NCBI GenBank assembly: GCA_964530925.1
Contig: CAZHBZ010000006.1
Location: 1-57,623, forward strand
Source: LiPW-15 sp964530925
Lineage (GTDB): Bacteria; Patescibacteriota; Minisyncoccia; UBA6257; 2-01-FULL-56-20
Direction: 5' to 3'
Length of the DNA stretch: 57,623 bases
Made by a program: the position numbers and the translations under genes
Notes under the pieces: model-generated
The model's database searches: none
What the model was told of the DNA's origin: nothing
The model's input: only the letters and a program-made list of their open reading frames with translations
Part shown: positions 51,752-57,623 of the stretch, piece by piece
How the letters are laid out: each line of letters opens with the position of its first letter
Numbering within the stretch: position 1 is the first letter of the stretch

Positions 51752-53170
51752 CTACCGGGCGCAGCGGAACCCGAAGTAGCTGTTCGTGTCCGCCGGACCG
51801 CCGAACAGGATCAGCGTCCCCACCCCGGCGCGCGCGCCATTGCCCCAGTAGCCGCCGCGAAGGAAGGCGTAGGGATTCGCATCCGCATTTCCCTGGTAAT
51901 ATTGGCCGACGCCTTGGGTTGATGTCCAAAGCGAATTCAGGGGGCCTGCGGCAGCTTGAGTCATTGTCCCGTAGTTTGAAACCGCGCTCCACTGCACCCA
52001 GCTTCCCGCGATTCCCACCGGTTTGTTGGTTCCGGTGATGGTGTCATTGGTCCATTCATAAACGTTGCCTGCCAGGTCCCAGATGGTCTGGCCATTGGAA
52101 AGAACGTGGGCTCTCCTGTGAGTGAAATCGGCGTATCCGGTAAGGTAGGTGGAATTGGAGTCATCGGCGGAGGCAATCTGCGCCGCAGAGCCGTTTGAAT
52201 TCCCCCGGCCCATGTTCCCGCTCCCGACCGATCCTCCGCTCCAGTTGGAAGAAACATTCTGCGCGTTCCAGGCGATAGTCTGCCATTCGTTGTTAGTGAT
52301 GAGGTGGGCGCCGATAGACTGGCAATATTCGATGGCGTCGTTCATGGCTCCGGCAGTACTTTGGGCAATTCTCGTAATCGGATAACCGGTTGGAGCTGTA
52401 GTCACATATCTTGAGTTTGCGCTGGTGCAGGGGGTGGTGCCATTGTGATACGTCTGATATGTAGATTCGGTAGGAGTTGTCAGGAGGTTCCCGCCCGTAT
52501 CCGCGCATTTGGCCTCATATTTCATCACGTAGAAGTCCGAGGTTCCGAAGGTGGAGTTTCCGGGGACTTTGATCCAGCCTGCGGGGAAGAAGGTGGAACC
52601 CAGAGTCAGATTGTTTCCGGTTTCGTAGGAATCAGAGGCTACTCCTCCGTCTTCGTTGCTTTTAGATATGTACTTTTGGGATTCGAGAGACACGGCAGAG
52701 AGTTTGTAGCTCCCTCCGGTTATATATGTGTAGTAGAGATTGGAAGAAGTGGTGTTAATGGGGTCGATGGGCAGAGAGGAGAGAGGGCTTCCGAAAGATA
52801 TCCGAGTCAGGTCTACGGGTATCCAGCCTCTGCCGTTGGATAGTTTGGTACTGGTTGCGGTTACGCAGTTGTAGGACCAGCCGGTGGGAAGGGTGGGAAG
52901 ACCAAGGTTAGCGCAGGTAGAAGTGGTGTCAGGGATAGATACGTAGACAATGGAAGATGTACCCATGAAACCTCCGTTTACGTCTGCCTCGTAGGCTGCT
53001 AGGGCGGTGTTTAGTGTAGAGAGGTCGGAGAGTCTGTTTGAGTCTCTGGCCTGGCGGAGGAGCTCCGAGGGGTTCAGGGTCATGATGACTACGACCGAAA
53101 GAATGGCTACTATTGCTAGGACTACGAGTAATTCTATTAGGGTAAAGGAGTTCCTAAGGTCATGCCTCAT
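51752..53170 (-). CDS. Type IV prepilin-like protein with a DGR-type variable lectin (FGE-like) domain
   Basis: 472 aa from ATG 53170. Residues 6-30 are a class III prepilin signal (NSFTLIELLVVLAIVAILSV, conserved Glu). A pilin-like globular part reaches about residue 180. Then follows a formylglycine-enzyme/C-type-lectin fold (YVMKYEAKC, VTTAPTGYPITRIAQ, NNEWQTIAWNAQN, IWDLAGNVYEWTN). The last about 38 residues match the variable region of DGR targets (FLRGGYWGNGARAGV, ending FGFRCAR). The codons at the usual Asn positions are NNC/NNT (GGC, AAT, CGC, ATC, TTC, GAC, AAC, AGC, TAC), as expected from AAC/AAT templates. It probably displays a variable binding face on a pilus or pseudopilus. Confidence 0.8.
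   Translation of the reverse strand: MRHDLRNSFTLIELLVVLAIVAILSVVVIMTLNPSELLRQARDSNRLSDLSTLNTALAAYEADVNGGFMGTSSIVYVSIPDTTSTCANLGLPTLPTGWSYNCVTATSTKLSNGRGWIPVDLTRISFGSPLSSLPIDPINTTSSNLYYTYITGGSYKLSAVSLESQKYISKSNEDGGVASDSYETGNNLTLGSTFFPAGWIKVPGNSTFGTSDFYVMKYEAKCADTGGNLLTTPTESTYQTYHNGTTPCTSANSRYVTTAPTGYPITRIAQSTAGAMNDAIEYCQSIGAHLITNNEWQTIAWNAQNVSSNWSGGSVGSGNMGRGNSNGSAAQIASADDSNSTYLTGYADFTHRRAHVLSNGQTIWDLAGNVYEWTNDTITGTNKPVGIAGSWVQWSAVSNYGTMTQAAAGPLNSLWTSTQGVGQYYQGNADANPYAFLRGGYWGNGARAGVGTLILFGGPADTNSYFGFRCAR
51755..51870 (-). other. Candidate DGR variable region (VR)
   Basis: 3'-terminal about 115 nt of the prepilin gene, GC-rich at the end (possible initiation-of-mutagenic-homing site) with NNC codons at expected adenine-derived positions. 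No template repeat or reverse transcriptase occurs in the window, so they would have to act from elsewhere in the genome. Confidence 0.6.
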
Positions 53171-53274
53171 GCGTGAAATACAACGTTTTTCGTTTGAGAA
53201 GGAAAATTGTTTTATTGGAAATTCTCTGGAAACTAAAAAATGGAAACCTATTATGTTCACAACCTATCCCATAA

Positions 53275-53283
53275 ATTATAGCA
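53275..53283 (-). promoter_or_regulatory. Extended -10 promoter of the prepilin gene
   Basis: Minus-strand TGCTATAAT, about 105 nt before ATG; TTGACC occurs too close (11 nt) to be a usual -35. Confidence 0.5.
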
Positions 53284-53319
53284 AAAATCAAGGTCAAGTT
53301 ATAATATATTGACGCACGC

Positions 53320-53344
53320 AAAAAGCCCCGACCTAGGTCGGGGC
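53320..53344 (-). terminator. Intrinsic terminator of the 42-aa gene
   Basis: Perfect palindrome GCCCCGACCTAGGTCGGGGC (53325-53344) then T run on the minus strand; it contains the stop codon. Confidence 0.85.
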
Positions 53345-53461
53345 AAACGAATGAGAGTCGTCGCCATCACCGCAAGCGCGGTTCTGCTTGTCCGCGCCGC
53401 GGACAACCAGATACATGAAAGCGCCGACGGCGAGGACAAAAACAACTGCGACTGCGAGCAT
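53333..53461 (-). CDS. Small membrane protein (42 aa)
   Basis: One N-terminal helix (LAVAVVFVLAVGAFMYLVV) and a short hydrophilic tail. The start has a near-perfect Shine-Dalgarno (GGAGGTGAT, 4 nt upstream), and a terminator overlaps the stop, so expression is likely. Function unknown. Confidence 0.65.
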   Translation of the reverse strand: MLAVAVVFVLAVGAFMYLVVRGADKQNRACGDGDDSHSFAPT

Positions 53462-53558
53462 GGCTATCACCTCCCTACTAACAGCAAGCTTAACACAATT
53501 CACGAAAAAGTCCAGTCCGCTTATGAATCCCCCCTGGGCCCGTGCGGCTTTGGCCGCA

Positions 53559-53678
53559 TCCCGTTAGAAACAGATCGCGATCTGGCAAACAACGCAGTAG
53601 CTGCAATAGCTAATAATTTTTTACAAAATATTCCAACTTTATGCCGCAAACTAGGCGCGATCGCGGTTTCTAACGGGA
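53559..53678. mobile_element. TIR element 3 (MITE-like, 120 bp) at the lysS 3' end
   Basis: Terminal repeats TCCCGTTAGAAAC (53559-53571) and its complement (53666-53678). 4-bp target duplication CGCA (53555-53558, 53679-53682; TGCG on the gene strand). Inner palindromes AGATCGCGATCT and CGCGATCGCG. No gene inside. Removing it restores lysS ending L-M-R-P-K. Confidence 0.8.
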
Positions 53679-55114
53679 CGCATTAGGGGAAAGAACAAGA
53701 TCTCCCGGATCGGTTTGCCCATAAGAATCGCAAAAAGTCTTTCCGAAATCCCAAAACCGGCAGTGGGCGGCATGCCGTATTCGAGCGCAGTTATAAACTC
53801 TTCATCCAACATTTGGGCCTCCGTGTCCCCCGCTTCTCTTAGCCCCATTTGTTCCTCAAAGCGGGCCCGCTGATCTATGGGGTCGTTAAGCTCTGAAAAG
53901 CCCTTGCCGAGCTCGGTTCCCGCAGCCAAAACCTGGAACCTCTCCACGCGGCGAGGATCTTTCCTGTGCCGTTTTGCCAAAGGCTCTATCTCTACCGGCG
54001 GATCTATCAAGAAACAAGGATTGATAAGCGTCGGACGCACGATCTTTTTAAAGATAAGGTCGATAAGCCGACCCTTGCCCATATGGCGTTCGGGATTCAA
54101 TCTTAATTCGATCGCTTTCTTGCGCAATTCTTCTTCCGAAGCGGAAAGCGGGTCAAGTTTTACGGCTTTTTTAAAGGACTCTACATAGTCCACTTTTTTC
54201 CATTTCTTCCCCCAATCGATCTTCTTTCCTTCATAAACGGTTTTCAGACCTCCGATGGTTTTTTTAATAACGGATTTATAAGTTTTCTCAACAAGCTTCA
54301 TTAGGTCTTCGTATTCATGAAAGGCCCAGTAGAATTCCAATTGGGTGTAGTCCTGAAGATGCTCTTTATCTATGCCTTCGTTCCTAAAGATACGTCCGAT
54401 CTCAAAAACTTTTTCATAGCCTGCGACTATAAGTTTTTTAAGCGGCAACTCCAAGGAAATACGCAAAAACAGATCAATATCCAATGCCTTCAAGTGGGTT
54501 TTAAAAGGTTCCGCCTCCGCGCCCCCCGGAATGGATTCCAAAACTGGAGTCTCGACTTCCAAGAATCCTTCGGCAAGGAGAGCGTCGCGAAAAGCCGCCC
54601 AAAAAGCAGCCTTTTTTCTAAACATATCCGAAACGGTTTTGTCGGTCAGTATCTCAAGATACCTCCGCCTCAAACGCAACTCGTCATCCTCCACCCCGTA
54701 CCATTCGGATGGTATCGGCAAAAGCGCCTTAGAGAGGAGCCGAACGGCTTTTATCTCTACGCTTTCCTCGCCCTTCTTGGTCTTAAAAAGAGTTCCGGAA
54801 ATCTGAATAAAATCTCCTCGATCCAAAGAATTTTTCCAAAGCGGAAAATCTTTAACGTTCTTTTTCATAAGCACGCCCTGCATGTTGCCCGACTCATCGC
54901 TTATATCCAAAAAAATTATGTTTCCTTGATCGCGAATACTCCAAATACGCCCCGCGAGGGACACTTTTTTCTTAGCCTTGAATAATTTCCCAAAATCTCT
55001 TCTAGCTTCCCCTAGCGTGTGGGTTCGCTTGGAATCCGCCGGGTATGCAAGAAGCCCAGCGTCCTTCACGCGGGCAAGTTTTTTCAATCTTTCCTCACGA
55101 AGAGCATCAATCAT
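53651..55114 (-). CDS. lysS: Lysyl-tRNA synthetase (class II)
   Basis: 487 aa. OB-fold anticodon domain, motif 2 FRNEGIDKEHLQDYTQLEFY, motif 3 GFGISERLFAILMG. The last residues after FPLMRP (VRNRDRA) are encoded by the inserted element, which supplies a new stop. The conserved FPxxRP ending is kept because the element's first codon reads Pro. Confidence 0.95.
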   Translation of the reverse strand: MIDALREERLKKLARVKDAGLLAYPADSKRTHTLGEARRDFGKLFKAKKKVSLAGRIWSIRDQGNIIFLDISDESGNMQGVLMKKNVKDFPLWKNSLDRGDFIQISGTLFKTKKGEESVEIKAVRLLSKALLPIPSEWYGVEDDELRLRRRYLEILTDKTVSDMFRKKAAFWAAFRDALLAEGFLEVETPVLESIPGGAEAEPFKTHLKALDIDLFLRISLELPLKKLIVAGYEKVFEIGRIFRNEGIDKEHLQDYTQLEFYWAFHEYEDLMKLVEKTYKSVIKKTIGGLKTVYEGKKIDWGKKWKKVDYVESFKKAVKLDPLSASEEELRKKAIELRLNPERHMGKGRLIDLIFKKIVRPTLINPCFLIDPPVEIEPLAKRHRKDPRRVERFQVLAAGTELGKGFSELNDPIDQRARFEEQMGLREAGDTEAQMLDEEFITALEYGMPPTAGFGISERLFAILMGKPIREILFFPLMRPVRNRDRA

Positions 55115-55128
55115 GGGTTGAAGTCCCT

Positions 55129-55584
55129 CTACTCGATACGGGTTATTTTATAGGTAGCTTGGCCGTTTGGAGTCGAGACTTGAGCACTGTCCCCCACTTT
55201 TTTACCCAAGAAAGCCGCGCCTAAAGGAGATTCGTTAGAAATTTTATTTTCTTCCGGCTTAGATTCCTCGGAACCCACAATAGTAAAGGTTTTTTCTGCT
55301 CCATCTTTTTCAACGGTCAAAGTGGAACCAATACGCGCCTCAGCTCCTCCGTCGCCTTTTTTGATTATGGAAACATGCTTCATCATGTCTTCCAATTCAT
55401 AGATTCTAGTTTCCACCCGGGACTGCTCTTCTCTCGCTTCGACATATTCGGAGTTTTCGGAAAGATCGCCGAATTCTTTCGCGCGACGAAGACGTTCGGA
55501 TATTTCGTTCCGCTTCTCGTTCTTCAGAGTTTCCAGCTCTTTCTTTAATTCTTCAAGTCTCTCCGGGGTAAGATAGTAGGTCAT
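55129..55584 (-). CDS. greA: Transcription elongation factor GreA
   Basis: 151 aa. N-terminal coiled coil (PERLEELKKELETL...RRAKEFGDLSENSEY with the acidic tip D-x-x-E) and C-terminal FKBP-like domain (SPLGAAFLGKKVGD). Stimulates transcript cleavage by RNA polymerase. 14 nt before lysS in the same direction. Confidence 0.95.
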   Translation of the reverse strand: MTYYLTPERLEELKKELETLKNEKRNEISERLRRAKEFGDLSENSEYVEAREEQSRVETRIYELEDMMKHVSIIKKGDGGAEARIGSTLTVEKDGAEKTFTIVGSEESKPEENKISNESPLGAAFLGKKVGDSAQVSTPNGQATYKITRIE

Positions 55585-55666
55585 TATTATTAGTTGATGG
55601 TTAGTAGTTAGTGGTTTGTAGTTAAAATACGGGTTCTTCTCAGTGGGTTTAACTACTTACGACTTA
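55585..55666. repeat. TAGTAG-type low-complexity spacer
   Basis: Minus strand is a run of TAGTGAGTAGTGGGTAG/AACTACTAACC-like units, without a gene; similar spacers lie at 1-40, 4130-4180, 14945-14985 and 15345-15385. Confidence 0.5.
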
Positions 55667-56413
55667 CTACCCACTACTCACTGATTTTATGGGGTATTTC
55701 TTTCCCCAAAGCCATAGGCGAATCTTAAGGGTTTCGATGAGAACTTTCAAGTAAGCGGAAATCCCGACATGCGAACCCTCGGCATTCACCCAGTGCACGG
55801 GGATTTCCTGAATCTTAAGCCCCAGTTCTTTGGCGAGAGCCAAACACTCAACATCGAATCCCCAGCCGGTTATTTTCATTATGCTGAAGATTTCTTCGGC
55901 CGCCCGGTCGCTAAAAGCCTTGAAACCGCACTGCGTATCCCAAATGCCGGGAAGCAATAAGGCCTGAATGAACAAATTTCCCATCTTGCCCGGTATCTGC
56001 CGATAGATCGGTTCCGGCGGGTCAAGCTTCGCGCCTTTTACCGCGCGGCTTCCAATAACCACATCCGCTCCGGCCCTAAAGTGCTCGATCATTTTGTCGA
56101 AGTGATCAACGGTCGTCGCGTTATCCGCGTCCATAAACAGGCGGTAATTGCCCTGGGCGATAAGCATCCCATCCCTGACCACCGCGCCCTTGCCGCGGTT
56201 CACGTGATTATCTACGACCTTCAAGTTCTTTATGTTCGCGGTCATCTTCTGCGCGACCTCAGAGGTGTTGTCTTTTGAACCGTCGTTCACCACCAAGATC
56301 TCATAAGCATAGTCCACTTTTGCCAAATGCTTGTCGATATCGATAAGCGTAAGCGGGAGCCTTTTGGCTTCGTTATAGGCGGGAATAATTATAGAAAGAT
56401 AAGGTCGAGCCAT
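55667..56413 (-). CDS. Dolichyl-phosphate-glucose-synthase-like GT2 glycosyltransferase
   Basis: 248 aa. SIIIPAYNEAKRLPLTL, DGSKDNT, RGKGAVVRDGM, DXD-type FMDADNATT and the IWDTQCGFKAFS motif of the Alg5/DPM1 family. Predicted to transfer a sugar from a nucleotide to polyprenyl phosphate for surface glycan synthesis. -10 TATAAT (56420-56425) is 6 nt before ATG. Confidence 0.92.
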   Translation of the reverse strand: MARPYLSIIIPAYNEAKRLPLTLIDIDKHLAKVDYAYEILVVNDGSKDNTSEVAQKMTANIKNLKVVDNHVNRGKGAVVRDGMLIAQGNYRLFMDADNATTVDHFDKMIEHFRAGADVVIGSRAVKGAKLDPPEPIYRQIPGKMGNLFIQALLLPGIWDTQCGFKAFSDRAAEEIFSIMKITGWGFDVECLALAKELGLKIQEIPVHWVNAEGSHVGISAYLKVLIETLKIRLWLWGKKYPIKSVSSG

Positions 56414-56419
56414 GGGATA

Positions 56420-56425
56420 ATTATA
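56420..56425 (-). promoter_or_regulatory. Leaderless-type -10 of the GT2 gene
   Basis: TATAAT on the minus strand, 6 nt before ATG 56413. Confidence 0.5.
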
Positions 56426-56431
56426 CCATAA

Positions 56432-56450
56432 GAAAAAGCCCCGAAGGGGC
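56432..56450 (-). terminator. Intrinsic terminator of map
   Basis: GCCCC-TTCG-GGGC then T run on the minus strand (56432-56437). Confidence 0.8.
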
Positions 56451-56469
56451 CCACATAAAATCTTGAAAT

Positions 56470-57231
56470 CTAACCTTGGGTCAATATTTTGTGTCCCTTC
56501 TCGGTGATAGCCACGGTATGTTCAAAGTGTGCCGCGTTGGAGCCATCGGCGGTCACAAAGCTATCATCCTCAAGTTGCTTCACTCTCGGTTTTCCGGCGC
56601 AAACCATAGGCTCCAGGGCCAACACCATCCCGGGCTTTAAAACGTCCCATTCGCCCGGGAGTCCCTCATTAAAGACATATGGGTCCTCATGTAGCTTCCT
56701 GCCAATGCCATGGCCAGTCAGTCCGTCCGCTACCGAAAAACCGTTCTTTTTTACGAAACTTCCGATCGCGAAGCCGATGTCCCCCAAAGTGTTTCCGGGT
56801 ACGGCCGCAGCAATTCCCCTTTCGAGCGCCTCCCGGGTCACGGAAATTAATTCCTGGTCCTCTTTGGATATTTTCCCTATCGGAACCGTAATAGCCATAT
56901 CGGCATAAAATTTTTCATATATAAGTCCCAAGTCTAACTTTAAAAGATCGCCGCTTTTTAATTTATAGTTCGAAGGAAGGCCATGAACCACGCCCGAGTT
57001 TATGGAGGCGCAGATAGTCGCGGGATAAGCGTGCCCCGCGCCACCCGGTCGGTAATTCAAAAAAGCTGGAATTGAGCCGGACTCTTCTATAAGGCGTTTT
57101 GCCTCTTGGTCGATTTCGTTGGTCGTAATACCAACTTTTGCCATAGCCTTAAGAGCCTTGACCACCAGGGCCAGACGCTTCCCCGCTTCCGCCATTATTT
57201 TTATTTCTTCTTCGGTCTTGATAAATATCAT
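56470..57231 (-). CDS. map: Methionine aminopeptidase type I
   Basis: 253 aa. Metal ligands visible: Asp in LKLDLGLIYEKFYADMAIT (two Asp), His in GHGIGRKLHEDP, Glu in ALEPMVC and Glu in the terminal region. Removes initiator Met. Overlaps adk (ATGA, 4 nt). Confidence 0.95.
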   Translation of the reverse strand: MIFIKTEEEIKIMAEAGKRLALVVKALKAMAKVGITTNEIDQEAKRLIEESGSIPAFLNYRPGGAGHAYPATICASINSGVVHGLPSNYKLKSGDLLKLDLGLIYEKFYADMAITVPIGKISKEDQELISVTREALERGIAAAVPGNTLGDIGFAIGSFVKKNGFSVADGLTGHGIGRKLHEDPYVFNEGLPGEWDVLKPGMVLALEPMVCAGKPRVKQLEDDSFVTADGSNAAHFEHTVAITEKGHKILTQG

Positions 57232-57623
57232 TTGATCGCCTTAATGAGACGCCCGAATACTTTATACGGCGCGGGCCTGGCATCAAGTTTCACCACTTTT
57301 ATACCAAGTTTTTTCATAAACTCGAATATCGGTTCGGTCCGCTCCGCATATTGCTTCAGCCTGATTTTAATTGTTGCCGGATTATCCAGGGTTCTCTTAT
57401 AAAACGGCCCGCCGCAAACCGGACAATGCTTTGGATTCTTGGTCGGATAATACGCGGACAAAAGCCCGTAGCCGCAAAACTTGCACATAAGCCGGTTGCT
57501 ATTCCTTTTAATCGAAAGATCCGCGGAAGCCTCCAGAACAAAAACATAAATATTCTTTTTCCCGTAGAGTTTGATAAGAAGCGGCATTAAGCCCTCTGCC
57601 TCATACATTGTCCGGGGAGAGCC
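57228..57623 (-). CDS. adk: Adenylate kinase, 3' portion (5' end beyond the window)
   Basis: Partial: begins GSPRTMYEAEGL, the conserved GSPRT-x-x-QAE-like core region, so upstream residues are missing; ATG 57608 is internal. LID domain has a CxxC...CxxC zinc-type set (CKFCG, HCPVCG). Then ITIKIRLKQYAERTEPI-type helix. Reaction AMP + ATP = 2 ADP. In the common adk-map order. Confidence 0.9.
   Translation of the reverse strand, partial: GSPRTMYEAEGLMPLLIKLYGKKNIYVFVLEASADLSIKRNSNRLMCKFCGYGLLSAYYPTKNPKHCPVCGGPFYKRTLDNPATIKIRLKQYAERTEPIFEFMKKLGIKVVKLDARPAPYKVFGRLIKAIK

Noticed and set aside
51583..53660. DGR template repeat or reverse transcriptase nearby
   Set aside because: No matching repeat with extra adenines and no RT ORF found on either strand around the variable gene.
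1..57623. CRISPR array, prophage or plasmid module
   Set aside because: No regularly spaced repeats with unique spacers, no Cas, phage structural, integrase or plasmid replication genes seen.
1..57623. Recoded TGA (glycine) as in some CPR groups
   Set aside because: TGA ends several well-supported genes at the expected position (for example the GIY-YIG genes before rplJ and engB), with no in-frame TGA in conserved proteins.

Overview
The window looks like a chromosomal scaffold of a candidate-phyla-radiation (Patescibacteria, probably Parcubacteria-type) bacterium. This is inferred from compact overlapping genes, standard use of TGA as stop, a short MurF, cohesin/dockerin surface proteins, small single-membrane-helix proteins, GIY-YIG mini-genes and a prepilin with a diversified lectin-like tail. 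No rRNA or lineage-defining marker was used, so the assignment is moderate. Almost everything from 35 to 47539 is on the minus strand. dnaE and one orphan gene are on the plus strand, and minus-strand housekeeping genes return after 51752.

Layout: (1) 35-4788: a division/cell-wall cluster transcribed mraZ-rsmH-ftsL-ftsI-murF from a recognisable promoter followed by 10-bp-phased TGGGG boxes. (2) 5033-14865: tRNA-Val, then (transcribed right to left) a dockerin surface protein, a membrane-anchored cohesin protein, a response regulator, a large CHASE/PAS/GAF histidine kinase and a second response regulator. (3) 14885-16347: rplJ-rplL with an L10-type leader and attenuator; a 277-bp GIY-YIG mobile element sits exactly at the rplJ start codon. 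(4) 16351-20918: a copper-resistance operon (csoR, arsR, a small membrane protein, copA, TauE-cupredoxin, copZ) with a CsoR-type operator in the promoter spacer. (5) 20960-31594: a defence island. It holds a type I restriction-modification operon with an HTH-GHKL ATPase and STAS-like protein at its head and a HEPN/Ymh protein, a DUF3644 protein and a small unknown between the hsd genes. A four-copy operator array and radC lie upstream. (6) 31592-35154: a MacAB-like exporter whose ATPase carries an N-terminal YHS domain. (7) 35254-39688: Pif1-type helicase, cold-shock protein, an orphan plus-strand gene, and a PG-binding surface protein. (8) 39809-45870: engB with a second GIY-YIG element at its start codon, and an RND efflux pump broken by an artefactual assembly gap. 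(9) 45919-48330: small membrane proteins, TspO, rpmG and three tRNAs. (10) 48385-57623: dnaE, a GIY-YIG remnant, a prepilin with a diversity-generating-retroelement-like variable tail, lysS ending inside a 120-bp MITE-like element, greA, a glycosyltransferase, map and partial adk.

Most notable: three elements share the terminal inverted repeat TCCCGTTAGA. Two carry only a GIY-YIG gene (277 and 278 bp) and one carries no gene (120 bp). In the two with intact target-site duplications the repeat is 4 bp and begins TG immediately after an A, so the element's terminal A regenerates ATG. In the rplJ case the old start codon now opens the GIY-YIG gene and the regenerated ATG overlaps its stop (ATGA). 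Other strong signals are the prepilin/variable-lectin protein, the cohesin-dockerin pair sharing a TGCTATACTAT promoter, the MraZ boxes, the iteron array before the restriction operon, and at least five genes whose -10 hexamer lies exactly 6 nt before ATG, suggesting leaderless transcripts.
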